Source of the DNA: Janthinobacterium sp. FW305-129
GTDB lineage: Bacteria; Pseudomonadota; Gammaproteobacteria; Burkholderiales; Burkholderiaceae_D
Length of the DNA stretch: 64,000 nucleotides
Assembly (NCBI RefSeq): GCF_020858115.1
Contig: NZ_JACYMM010000005.1
Span: 1-64,000 of the forward strand
Direction: 5' to 3'
Under the pieces are notes generated by a model that did not search any database, was not told where the DNA came from, and saw only the letters and a program-made list of their open reading frames with translations. Below are positions 55,062-63,036 of this stretch, in pieces. The number at the start of each line of letters is the position of its first letter. Position 1 is the stretch's first letter. Made by a program: the position numbers and the translations under genes.

Positions 55062-55252
55062 GTCAGGCTCCGGAAAGATCTGCCACTGGCGCCCGAGATG
55101 GCGGAAGGATGGCGGTATAGTGATGACAGGAAACATAGTACGGCGCCCGCCCGCAAGGCCATCGCCGGATCAGACCATACTTTTACCCCTTAATCGGCGC
55201 TTCGAACGGGGCCGCGCGCACTATCATGGCACTATTCCAGAGGCCTATCACC

Positions 55253-55948
55253 ATGAAAACACCGCTCGCTTTCCTCTTCGCTCTTGCCGCCCTGACGCCG
55301 TTGGCGCAGGCGCAGAACGCCGGCCGGCAAACGCCGGAAGCGCTGCGCAACAGCGTGGAACAATTCCTGCAAGTGCAAAGCAATGGATTGCCGGGCAAGG
55401 TGACGATCACCGTCGGCGCCGTCGATCCGCGCCTGAACCTGGCCGCCTGCCCCGCGCCGCAAGCGTTCATGGCGCCGGGCGCCCGCGCCTGGGGCAAGAC
55501 CACCGTGGGCGTGCGCTGCACGGCCCCGTCCAGCTGGACCATCTATCTGCAAGCGAACGTGGCCGTCGTGGGCGACTACGTGGCCAGCGCCGTGCCGCTG
55601 GCGCAAGGGCAAGCCATCGACGCCAGCCAGCTGGTGACGATGCAGGGCGACCTGGCCGCATTGCCGGCAGGCATCGCCACCGACATGGCCCAGGTGGTGG
55701 GCGCCAGCACGAATATTTCCTTGCCGCCAGGCACGCCGATGCGCCTCGATACCCTGCGCCGCAAGCCAGTGGTGATGCAGGGCCAGCTGGTACGCGTCGT
55801 TTCCAGTGGCAACGGTTTCCAAGTGGCATCAGAAGGACGCGCCATCGGCAGCGCCGGCGATGGCCAGACGGTGCAGGTACGCACGCAGAGCGGCCAGCAG
55901 ATCAGCGGCGTGGCGCGGGCTGGCGGGCTGGTGGAGGTGGCGTTCTAA
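55253..55948 (+). CDS. flgA: Flagellar P-ring assembly chaperone FlgA
   Basis: This 231-residue periplasmic protein assists P-ring formation. A signal peptide ends near PLAQA (residue 20). The SAF domain is visible in VPLAQGQAIDASQLVTMQGDL and RRKPVVMQGQLVRVVSSG. AGAGG precedes ATG 55253; ATG 55226 would add nine residues. It is divergent from flgB and followed by flgM with its own FliA promoter. Confidence 0.95.
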   Translation: MKTPLAFLFALAALTPLAQAQNAGRQTPEALRNSVEQFLQVQSNGLPGKVTITVGAVDPRLNLAACPAPQAFMAPGARAWGKTTVGVRCTAPSSWTIYLQANVAVVGDYVASAVPLAQGQAIDASQLVTMQGDLAALPAGIATDMAQVVGASTNISLPPGTPMRLDTLRRKPVVMQGQLVRVVSSGNGFQVASEGRAIGSAGDGQTVQVRTQSGQQISGVARAGGLVEVAF

Positions 55949-55983
55949 ACACGGATGGATAGCGATATTGTAGTCTGGCGCAC

Positions 55984-56010
55984 TAAAGTTCCTGGATAAG
56001 ATGCCGATAA
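55984..56010 (+). promoter_or_regulatory. FliA (sigma28) promoter of flgM
   Basis: TAAAGTTC (55984-55991), an 11-base spacer and GCCGATAA (56003-56010) match the FliA consensus almost perfectly. The promoter lies between flgA and flgM and should place the anti-sigma factor under FliA itself, giving the known feedback loop. Confidence 0.9.
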
Positions 56011-56059
56011 GAAGTCATATCCCGGAGTTTTTTGACTTCGACCAGACGAGGATCACGCT

Positions 56060-56368
56060 GTGAAAATTACCGACAACACCATTAAAAGCAATCCCGGCCT
56101 GCCGGTGGCGCCCGCGAGCACTTCCGGCGCCCGGAATGCCGAGAAAGCCCAGGCAACACCGACGACGTCGGACAATGTACGCCTGTCGCCGCAAGGACAG
56201 GCATTAGCGGCCAGTGCAACTGCCGGCAGCGGCGCCGTGTTCGACACGAAAAAAGTCGAACGCATCAAGCTGGCGATCGCCGACGGCCAGTTCCAGGTCA
56301 ACTCTGAAAAAGTGGCGGACGGGCTCCTCGACACAGTCAAGGACTTGCTGCACTCACGAAATAGATAG
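56060..56368 (+). CDS. flgM: Anti-sigma28 factor FlgM
   Basis: This 102-residue protein is FlgM, which holds FliA inactive until the hook is complete and FlgM is exported. It starts MKITDNTIKSNPGLPVAPAS and contains the FliA-binding helices VERIKLAIADGQFQVNSEKVAD. A strong FliA promoter lies just upstream and flgN follows 8 bases later. Confidence 0.95.
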   Translation: MKITDNTIKSNPGLPVAPASTSGARNAEKAQATPTTSDNVRLSPQGQALAASATAGSGAVFDTKKVERIKLAIADGQFQVNSEKVADGLLDTVKDLLHSRNR

Positions 56369-56376
56369 GTTCCCTC

Positions 56377-56844
56377 ATGCAATCAGTGACTCCGTTTTCC
56401 AGCCTGCGCGACGAGCAACAGCTCATGACCACATTGCTGGCATTGATGAAAGAAGAACAGCGGCATCTGGTTGCGGCTGACATCGATGCAATCACGGAGC
56501 TCACCGTACGCAAGACGGCACTCGTCGGACAACTGAGCCAGCTGGCGGCGCAACGCCACCAGGCGCTGGCGGCAGCCGGCTTCACGGCCGCCGAAGCGGG
56601 CATGGAAGACTGGCTGACCGGCGCCAATGAAGCCGAAGCGGCGCCCCTGTGGAAAGCCCTGCTCGAGACGACGCGCGAAGCCAAGGAACAAAACCGCCTG
56701 AACAGCCTGCTCGTCAACAAGCACATGGTTCATACGCAAGGCGCCCTGAACGCCATGCGCCCCCCGGCCCAGAGCGGCAATTTCTACGGCCCCAGCGGCC
56801 AGGCGACGACAAACACGGCCAGCCGCCGCGTCGTCATCGGCTAG
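56377..56844 (+). CDS. flgN: Flagellar chaperone FlgN
   Basis: This 155-residue helical protein is FlgN, the export chaperone of FlgK and FlgL. It shows FSSLRDEQQLMTTLLALMKEEQRHL and ALLETTREAKEQNRLNSLLVNK. The family is weakly conserved, and the flgM-flgN order supports the call. It is convergent with the next gene. Confidence 0.9.
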   Translation: MQSVTPFSSLRDEQQLMTTLLALMKEEQRHLVAADIDAITELTVRKTALVGQLSQLAAQRHQALAAAGFTAAEAGMEDWLTGANEAEAAPLWKALLETTREAKEQNRLNSLLVNKHMVHTQGALNAMRPPAQSGNFYGPSGQATTNTASRRVVIG

Positions 56845-56862
56845 CCCCCCTTCTTTGCCCGT

Positions 56863-57717
56863 TCAGCCGTGCGCGGGACGCCCCGTGTGCTGGCGGAATT
56901 TTGCCGCGATGGCCTGCCCCTTCGCCGCGGCGGCGGCTTGCTGCTCCGGCGTCAGTTCCGCCTGCAGCCAGTGCCAGTATTCATCCTGATACGGATTGGT
57001 GACGCCGGGCGCCAGGATATCGTCATACACGAGGCGCAGGGCCAGCAGATAGCCGTACGCTTGCGGCGCATCCTTCTGCACCACCTCGCCGTCGCGCAGA
57101 TACGCCATCATCAGGGTAGCCACGCTGGAGAGTTCAGCCTCGTCCGCCTGCGCCGTCAGCTGGGCGATGGCTTGCCGCTTCCACGCCTGCACCAGCGGAT
57201 CGTCGGGACGGTTGCGCAGGGCGCTGCGGTCGCCGAACGGCCCTTCCGACAGGAACAGGGTGGCCGCACCGGGCACGCCGCCTTGCGCGGCGCTGGCCAG
57301 GTAAGCCAGGCGATCGTCGCGCTGGCGCTGCGTCAGCCCCCCGCACAGCTGCTGCTGGGCGGCTTTTTCTTCCGCCGTCATCTCGCGTCCCAGCTCGAAT
57401 TCCAGCCCCGGCAAGCGGTTTTCGCGCTGGAAGACGATGCAGTCGTCGATCAGGTTGAAGGCAGCATACGCGTCTTGCGCCCTGCCGCTGGCAGCCAGGC
57501 GTTCGAGCCGTTGCGCCAAGGAAACGACAACGGGCGCTTCAGCCGCAGGGACGGCGGCATCGATAGTCAAATACGATTCCAGGCTGCGTCCCGCCGGCGC
57601 GCTGGCGGCAGCGGTGGAAGATTCCGGCGCCCCGCCGCCGGGTGCGGGCCAGTACACGAGCGCCAGCACTGCCGCGATGGCAGCGGCGATGGCGATACTG
57701 GTGAATTTGACGTTCAT
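56863..57717 (-). CDS. Hypothetical exported protein
   Basis: I do not recognise this 284-residue protein. It begins with an uncleaved or cleavable hydrophobic segment (about 5-24), followed by an Ala/Ser/Pro linker and a helical domain. Cys residues near 92 and 124 (LIDDCIVF and QQLCGG) could form a disulfide. The stretch VATLMMAYLRDGEVVQKDAPQAYG resembles a Sel1-type repeat. The product is probably periplasmic or inner-membrane anchored. No clear SD is seen at ATG 57717. It lies between flgN and a SUI1 gene without an obvious functional link to either. Confidence 0.65.
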   Translation of the reverse strand: MNVKFTSIAIAAAIAAVLALVYWPAPGGGAPESSTAAASAPAGRSLESYLTIDAAVPAAEAPVVVSLAQRLERLAASGRAQDAYAAFNLIDDCIVFQRENRLPGLEFELGREMTAEEKAAQQQLCGGLTQRQRDDRLAYLASAAQGGVPGAATLFLSEGPFGDRSALRNRPDDPLVQAWKRQAIAQLTAQADEAELSSVATLMMAYLRDGEVVQKDAPQAYGYLLALRLVYDDILAPGVTNPYQDEYWHWLQAELTPEQQAAAAAKGQAIAAKFRQHTGRPAHG

Positions 57718-57789
57718 GGTGAGGATGCGCGTGGACGGAAGCGCACGTTACCACAGGCCTGCGGCAGCGGGCCGCACGCCTGCGCACGC

Positions 57790-58152
57790 TCAGCCGCCGG
57801 CCTTTTTCGGCTGGTGGCCCAGCTTGGCCAGCGCGGCCATCACCGTCTCGACGTGGTCGCCCTGCACTTCGATCACGCCATCCTTGACCGTGCCGCCCGA
57901 GCCGCACTGCGTGCGCAGCTGCTTGCCCAGCAGGGCCAGCGCGATGGCGTCCAGCGGCAAGCCTTTCACCACAGTGACGCTTTTGCCGCCGCGGCCCTTG
58001 GTCTGGCGCGACACGCGCACCACGCCGTCGCCGATTGGTGCCGCCTTGGCTTGCGCCTGGCAGGCGCACTGCGCCAGCGGCTGGCGGCAGGCGGGGCACA
58101 TGCGGCCCGTTTCAGTGGAATACACGAGACCGCCCAGGGAACTGCTTTTCAT
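57790..58152 (-). CDS. YciH/SUI1 family translation initiation factor-like protein
   Basis: This 120-residue protein has the SUI1 fold signature: RVSRQTKGRGGKSVTVVKGLP, LAKQLRTQCGSGGTVKD-like and IEVQGDHVETVMAAL. SUI1/eIF1 homologues in bacteria may act in translation-initiation fidelity. The N-terminal segment carries Cys pairs CPAC (19-22) and CAC (29-31), suggesting a small zinc knuckle. It lies between a hypothetical gene and motD on the same strand. Confidence 0.88.
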   Translation of the reverse strand: MKSSSLGGLVYSTETGRMCPACRQPLAQCACQAQAKAAPIGDGVVRVSRQTKGRGGKSVTVVKGLPLDAIALALLGKQLRTQCGSGGTVKDGVIEVQGDHVETVMAALAKLGHQPKKAGG

Positions 58153-58202
58153 GATGAAGAGATAAAAAGGGAGAAGGCCGCGATTGTACCAAGCGCCGGG
58201 GT

Positions 58203-58994
58203 TCAGTTGGCGGGAGCCGGAGCAGGTGCTATGGGCGGCGTCGGCACTTCCGTCACCGTTTCCGGGATGCCCGACAAGATCGTCACGGCCACGCGGCGGT
58301 TGCGCGCACGCCCTTCCGGGGTTTCGTTGGGCGCCACGGGGATGTTGTCGGCGTGGCCGACGGCCGTCAGGCGCGTGGCCTTGACGCCGCTGGCGATGAA
58401 CAAACGCACCACGGCGCTGGCGCGCGCGGCCGACAGTTCCCAGTTCGAGGCAAAGGTCGAATTGCTGATCGGCTGGACGTCCGTATGCCCTTCCACCTGC
58501 ACGTCGTGCGTGTCATCCTTGAGCAGCACGGCGACGGCGCGCAAGGCCTGGTCCGATTCCGCCGTCAGGCCCGCCGCGCCCGGGTCGAACAGCACGCTGG
58601 CGTTGATTTCCACGCTCACGCCGCGGCTCGTCTGCGTCACGCGGACCTTGCCTTCCTTCACCAGCGGCGCCAGGGTGGATGTGAGGTCCTGCGCCAGGCG
58701 CGTCATGTGTTCGCGCTCGCGTCGGATGGCTTCCGTGCGGCGTTTCAGGGCGGGGTTCGGCAGCGGAATGGCTTGCGGCGCTTCCATGATGATGGGCGGC
58801 GCGCCCTTTTCCAGGCTGAAGGCCTGGCCGATGGCATTCTGGAAGACGCGGTATTTTCCTTCGTTGACTTGCGAAATCGCATACATGACGACGAAAAAGG
58901 CGAACAGCAGGGTGATGAAGTCGGCGTACGAGATCAGCCAGCGGTCCTGGTTGTCCGGTTCCTCGTCATACTTCCTGCGCGCGCGCCGCATCAT
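58203..58994 (-). CDS. motD: Flagellar stator protein MotD (MotB family)
   Basis: This 263-residue protein has a single TM with the proton-binding Asp25 in WLISYADFITLLFAFFVVMY. A plug-like segment and an OmpA-like peptidoglycan-binding domain follow (VEGHTDVQPISNSTFASNWEL, RARNRRVAVTI). It pairs with MotC, encoded 13 bases upstream. The MotD naming rests on the order fliA-motC-motD, as in Pseudomonas, and on length. Two adjacent ATGs at 58994 and 58991 are both possible. Confidence 0.92.
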   Translation of the reverse strand: MMRRARRKYDEEPDNQDRWLISYADFITLLFAFFVVMYAISQVNEGKYRVFQNAIGQAFSLEKGAPPIIMEAPQAIPLPNPALKRRTEAIRREREHMTRLAQDLTSTLAPLVKEGKVRVTQTSRGVSVEINASVLFDPGAAGLTAESDQALRAVAVLLKDDTHDVQVEGHTDVQPISNSTFASNWELSAARASAVVRLFIASGVKATRLTAVGHADNIPVAPNETPEGRARNRRVAVTILSGIPETVTEVPTPPIAPAPAPAN

Positions 58995-59007
58995 GGTCAG
59001 TGCTCGC

Positions 59008-59754
59008 TCAGTGCTCGTGAAGCAGGCTGGCGACGCGCTCTTCGATGATGCGCGTATGGTCGCCCGTGGCGATGTCGTACAGCACGGCGGCCGTGATTTC
59101 GTACTGCAGCACGCGGCGCGAGACGATGGCCTTGAGTTTATTGGCCACCGGCAGGAACAGCAGGTTGGCCAGGCCCACGCCATAAATCGTCGAGACGAAG
59201 GCCACGGCGATGCCGCTGCCCAGCTTGCTCGGGTCGGTGAGGTTTTCCATGACGTGGATCAAGCCCAGCACGGCGCCCAGGATGCCGATGGTGGGTGAAT
59301 AACCGGCCGCCGATTCCCACACCTTGACGGCCTGGCGCTCGGCCATTTCGTAGGCGGAGATTTCCACGTCGAGCAGCTGGCGCAGCTTGTCTGGCGCGAT
59401 GCCGTCGACGATCATGCGCAAGCCCTTGGCATTGAAGCGGTCGGCCGTGTTTTCCATCAGGCGTTCGAGCGCCAGCGGGCCGTCGCGGCGCGCCGTCAGG
59501 CTCCATTGGCCGATGTCGCGCGCCAGCGCGGCGCGCGTGTCGGACGGCGGCAAGAACACCCAGCGCAGCATTTCCAGGCCGCGCACGAAGGTGCGCAGGC
59601 GCGTCTGCAGCAGCACGGCGCCGAAGGTGCCGACGATGACGATGGCGAAGGCGGCCGGCTGCAGCAGGGAGGCCATCTTGCCGCCTTCCAGTGCCTGGCC
59701 GACCAGCAGGCCCGCCAGCGCCAGCGCCAGCCCGATTACGCTGGACCAGTCCAC
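59008..59754 (-). CDS. motC: Flagellar stator protein MotC (MotA family)
   Basis: This 248-residue protein has four TMs of the MotA family. It has a cytosolic torque loop after RLRTFVRGLEMLRWVF and the conserved segment AAGYSPTIGILGAVLGLIHVM with its proton-channel prolines. Its start overlaps the fliA stop by 19 bases, so translation is likely coupled. Together with MotD it makes a stator complex. Confidence 0.94.
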   Translation of the reverse strand: MDWSSVIGLALALAGLLVGQALEGGKMASLLQPAAFAIVIVGTFGAVLLQTRLRTFVRGLEMLRWVFLPPSDTRAALARDIGQWSLTARRDGPLALERLMENTADRFNAKGLRMIVDGIAPDKLRQLLDVEISAYEMAERQAVKVWESAAGYSPTIGILGAVLGLIHVMENLTDPSKLGSGIAVAFVSTIYGVGLANLLFLPVANKLKAIVSRRVLQYEITAAVLYDIATGDHTRIIEERVASLLHEH

Positions 59755-60467
59755 GCCAGCTCCCTCAAGGTTGCGCGCAGGCGCGCGACGGCCTGGGTAT
59801 GCAGCTGCGAGACGCGCGATTCCGATACGCCCATCACCGCGCCGATCTCCTTCAGGTTCAGCTCTTCTTCGTAATACAGGCCCATGAGTATTTTCTCGCG
59901 TGGCGGCAGCGCGTCGATGGCATCGATCACGGATTGCCGGAAATCGGTGTCAAGCAGGGAACGCAAGGGGTCGCTGCCCTCGTCCACGCAGTGGCGGTCG
60001 AGGAAGCTGTCATTGCCGTCCGGATCATGAAAGTCTTCGTAGTACACCAGTTGGTGGCCGCCGCCGTCGCCCAGCATTTCCTGGTAGTCGGCCAGCGACA
60101 TTTTCAGCAGTTTCGCCACTTCCGACTCCGTCGGCGGGTGGCCCAGGCGCTGCTGCAGGATGCTCATCGCCTCTTCGATCTTGCGCATGTTCTGGCGCAT
60201 GCTGCGCGGCAGCCAGTCGCTGGTGCGCAATTCGTCGAGCATGGCGCCGCGGATGCGCAGCACGGCATACGTCTCGAACTGCGCGCCATGCGTCTCTTCA
60301 TAGCGGGTAATGGCATCGAGCAGGCCGATCATGCCGGCCTGGATCAGGTCATCGACCTCGACCGAAGGCGGCAATTTCGCCTTCATATGGTGCGCCAGAC
60401 GCTTCACCAGCGGAATATGCTCCGTCAGCAAATAGTCCTTGTTCGATTTCCCTTTGACCGTGTACAT
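59736..60467 (-). CDS. fliA: Flagellar sigma factor FliA (sigma28)
   Basis: This 243-residue protein is the sigma factor for late flagellar genes. Region 2 reads LAHHMKAKLPPSVEVDDLIQAGMIGLLDAI and ETYAVLRIRGAMLDELR. Region 3 reads PTESEVAKLLKMSLADYQEML, and region 4 reads LPPREKILMGLYYEEELNLKEIGAVMGVSESRVSQL-like sequence. FlgM binds it before the hook is complete. It lies between flhG and motC in a minus-strand operon. Its expected promoters are found at flgM, flgK and fliD in this window. Confidence 0.97.
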   Translation of the reverse strand: MYTVKGKSNKDYLLTEHIPLVKRLAHHMKAKLPPSVEVDDLIQAGMIGLLDAITRYEETHGAQFETYAVLRIRGAMLDELRTSDWLPRSMRQNMRKIEEAMSILQQRLGHPPTESEVAKLLKMSLADYQEMLGDGGGHQLVYYEDFHDPDGNDSFLDRHCVDEGSDPLRSLLDTDFRQSVIDAIDALPPREKILMGLYYEEELNLKEIGAVMGVSESRVSQLHTQAVARLRATLRELAWTGPA

Positions 60468-60511
60468 AGGCTGCTTATTGTTTTAACTGCTATCGTGTGC
60501 GGATGATGGAA

Positions 60512-61396
60512 TCAGGCGCTGAACTGGTGCGGGCTCCCCGTCTGGTACAAGGTACCGCCGAGCACCGGCGCCGCCGAACGGGCCAGCCGCTCGGCCAGAC
60601 CGCGAAACGCCACCGAGGCGCCCGCCAGCGGAAACGCATCGACCACGCTGCGGCCCAGACGCGCCGCGCGGTGCAGATACTCATCGGCAGGCACCGACCC
60701 CATCGAGGTCAGCTTCACGGCCAGGTAACGGCTTGCCGCCTGCGCCATATTATCGTACACCACTTTTGCCTCGGATTCGGAAGCGCCGGTGACGAGAATG
60801 CCGAACGGACGGCGCCCCAGCTCCTGGCTCAGGCGCTTGATCAGGCAGTAGGCCGCCTTGATCGAGGTGGCACTGGTCGACACTTGCACCACGATATCCG
60901 ACGAAGCCATCAGCGGCACGGGGAAGCAATCGCCCTCGTCGGCCACGACGCCGTCGACCAGCACGATGCCGCTCTGGCGCGCCAGCACCTCGAAAGTCTT
61001 GCCCAGGCGGCGCAGTTCATCCGCGCCCGCATAATCCATGCTGTCCATCAAATGGTTGCGCGCGCCCAGGCTGGCCACGCCGAAGCCTTGCGGCACCTGG
61101 TGGATGACCTGGTTCAAGCCGCACTGCTGGCGCGCCACGTCGCGCAGGCTGGCGCCGTGCGCCAGTCCCAGGCGCGATGCCACGCCATCGCTGCCGCCGC
61201 TGGCGTCGAGCAGCAGCACGTCATTGCCGCCATAGACGAGCGACGCGCCCAGGTTGACCAGCATGGCGCCCTTGTCGTCCTGCGGCGTGGCCGAGAGGAA
61301 CGTCATGACGCGCGGCTGCGGGCCGGCCAGCATGCGGCGCAAGCCTTCGGCCTGGTCGAAATCGAAATTAGCCAAGGTGCACCCCGCGCGCTTCAT
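60512..61396 (-). CDS. flhG: FlhG/FleN MinD-like protein with degenerate P-loop
   Basis: This protein of up to 294 residues controls flagellar number with FlhF. The N-terminus has DQAEGLR (14-20), an exact DQAxxLR FlhF-activating motif. The MinD-type P-loop, normally KGGxGKT, is replaced by SATPQDDKGAML (35-46), and LLLDASGGSDG (61-71) is the region after switch A'. IVLVDG (144-149) is the Walker B strand. A C-terminal amphipathic segment (VAFRGLAERLARSA) may bind membrane. The start is ATG 61396 or, more likely, TTG 61375 overlapping the flhF stop. Confidence 0.88.
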   Translation of the reverse strand: MKRAGCTLANFDFDQAEGLRRMLAGPQPRVMTFLSATPQDDKGAMLVNLGASLVYGGNDVLLLDASGGSDGVASRLGLAHGASLRDVARQQCGLNQVIHQVPQGFGVASLGARNHLMDSMDYAGADELRRLGKTFEVLARQSGIVLVDGVVADEGDCFPVPLMASSDIVVQVSTSATSIKAAYCLIKRLSQELGRRPFGILVTGASESEAKVVYDNMAQAASRYLAVKLTSMGSVPADEYLHRAARLGRSVVDAFPLAGASVAFRGLAERLARSAAPVLGGTLYQTGSPHQFSA

Positions 61397-62696
61397 TGTT
61401 GCGGGCGGCCGCCTGCGCCATCAGCAGCGGCAGTTCGGCATCGGAAAACTGCGTCGCCGCCGCATCGCGCTTGAGCTTGAAGGCGCGGTCGATCAGGTAG
61501 CCGCGGTCGGCCAGGTACAGGTCTTCCGGCACGCGCTGGCCGTTCGACACATAAAACAGGTTCAGCTTCTGGCGGATCACCACGTCGAGCACATTGCCGA
61601 TCGAGGCCGCTTCATCGAGCTTGGTCATGATGCAGCCGGCCAGGCCGCTGCCCTGGTAGGCGCGCACCACTTCGTTCAGCGTTTCCTGCGTCGCCGTCGA
61701 GTTCAGGCACAGCAGGCGCTTCACGTCGGCGCCGGCGCCCGACAGCATGGCTACCTGCTCCGTCACCATCTGGTCGCGCTGGCTCACGCCCACCGTATCG
61801 ATCAGCACCGTGTGCTTGTTTTTCAATTCTTTCAGGGCGATGCGCAAGTCCGCCTCGTCCTTCACCGAATGCACCATCACGCCGAGGATCTTGCCGTAGA
61901 TGCGCAGCTGTTCGTGCGCGCCGATACGATAGGCGTCCGTGGTGATCAGGGCCAGTTTTTCGGGGCCATGGCGCATCACGCAGCGCGCCGCCAGCTTGGC
62001 CGTGCTGGTGGTCTTGCCGACGCCGGTCGGGCCCACCAGGGCGAATACGCCGCCCTGCTCCAGCATGGCGTCTTCGTTAGCCACAGTATTGAGGTTGCGG
62101 CTCAGGACCGTCTTGATCCAGCGCATGCTTTGCGCGCCGTCGAGGCCGGCAGGCAGCTTGTCGATCAGGTAGCGCGCCAGGCTGGCCGAGAAGCCGGCGG
62201 CCAGCATTTCGCGCAGCACGACGGCTTTTTGCGGCTCGCGCTGCTGCGTCGAACCCCACGAGATTTCCGCCAGCTGGGTTTCCATCATGCCGCGCATGGC
62301 GCGGATTTCATTCATCATGCCGCTCATTTCGGCGGCGGCGTTTTCCTTGACGTGCGCCAGCGCGCTGGCCATCATCTGCTGCATGCGGGCCATGTCCACT
62401 GGCTCGGAGGCAGCCTGGCGCGGTGCGGCAGGACGTGGCGCGGCCGGGCGCTGGGCCGGGGCGGCCGCACGCTGCGGCGTGGCGAACTGGGTCTGCAACT
62501 GGGGACGGGGCTGGGCCATTTCGGAGGCGGCCGGCGGCGACGCCAGCGAAGCGGCATCGTCATTGGCCAGCGCGAGGATTTCCACCACGCCATCGGCCTG
62601 GCGGTTCGACAGGATCACGGCATCGGGGCCCAGCGCTTCGCGCACCTTGCGCAGCGCATCGCGCGACGAGGCGCCCGTAAATTTCTTCACATTCAT
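61368..62696 (-). CDS. flhF: Flagellar SRP-like GTPase FlhF
   Basis: This 442-residue protein is FlhF, an SRP-family GTPase that sets the site of flagellum assembly. It has a B domain start MNVKKFTGASSRDALRKVREALGPDAVILSNR-like, a Pro/Ala-rich linker (55-105) and the N and G domains. The P-loop is GPTGVGKTT at 222-230, followed by TTDAYRIGAHEQLRIYGKI and IDTVGVSQRD. GGGAGG is six bases ahead of ATG 62696; the frame is open to 62813 without similarity. It overlaps or abuts flhG. Confidence 0.96.
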   Translation of the reverse strand: MNVKKFTGASSRDALRKVREALGPDAVILSNRQADGVVEILALANDDAASLASPPAASEMAQPRPQLQTQFATPQRAAAPAQRPAAPRPAAPRQAASEPVDMARMQQMMASALAHVKENAAAEMSGMMNEIRAMRGMMETQLAEISWGSTQQREPQKAVVLREMLAAGFSASLARYLIDKLPAGLDGAQSMRWIKTVLSRNLNTVANEDAMLEQGGVFALVGPTGVGKTTSTAKLAARCVMRHGPEKLALITTDAYRIGAHEQLRIYGKILGVMVHSVKDEADLRIALKELKNKHTVLIDTVGVSQRDQMVTEQVAMLSGAGADVKRLLCLNSTATQETLNEVVRAYQGSGLAGCIMTKLDEAASIGNVLDVVIRQKLNLFYVSNGQRVPEDLYLADRGYLIDRAFKLKRDAAATQFSDAELPLLMAQAAARNNEARGVHLG

Positions 62697-63036
62697 GACC
62701 GGCCTCCCGGGGCGGGGGTGGCGCAATATGGGCTGAACTGTGTGACCATCATCGACTCCTGTTGCTTGAGTGCTGTCTTCCACATGGACACAGATCACCC
62801 GGACAGTTTCCATTATTAGCGATGCTTGGAGGAAATGATCGAAGGAACAGGACGGGAAAGTACCCGTTATTCAGTTTGCCAGCAGGAAATTGATGAAAAA
62901 ATAAGCAAAAAGGTGGCAGGGACCGTCGTCAGGTGACCGACATCCCCCATTCAAAACCCCAAGGCGGCAACTGGGGTCGAACCCTGAGGGTTCGACCCCG
63001 GCCCTTCGCTTGGGTTTGCGGTCTTAACGATGCCGA
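62697..63036. other. Intergenic region between flhA and flhF
   Basis: This 340-base stretch holds no credible gene. The first 117 bases are an in-frame extension of flhF without SD or similarity. It contains palindromic repeat copy C (62952-63016), close to the flhA stop. No FliA promoter is seen. The gap suggests that flhF-flhG-fliA-motCD may be transcribed from its own start. Confidence 0.5.
62952..63016. repeat. Intergenic palindromic repeat, copy C (flhA/flhF)
   Basis: Inner arms GGGGTCGAACCCT (62973-62985) and AGGGTTCGACCCC (62987-62999) surround one G. Outer arms AAAACCCCAAG and CTTGGGTTT frame them. Compared with copy B, one base in each arm has changed (G to A and C to T) in a way that keeps pairing. 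It lies downstream of the flhA stop on the minus strand. Confidence 0.85.

Noticed and set aside
56869..59298. Plus-strand open frame of 809 codons over the hypothetical gene, SUI1, motD and motC
   Set aside because: It runs antisense to four genes in succession, including two certain stator genes, and shows no domain.
60512..61396. Reading flhG as a frameshifted or broken gene because its P-loop is missing
   Set aside because: The frame is continuous, other MinD-like strands and the N-terminal DQAxxLR motif are intact, and no shifted frame restores a KGGxGKT loop. It is better read as an intact, divergent protein.
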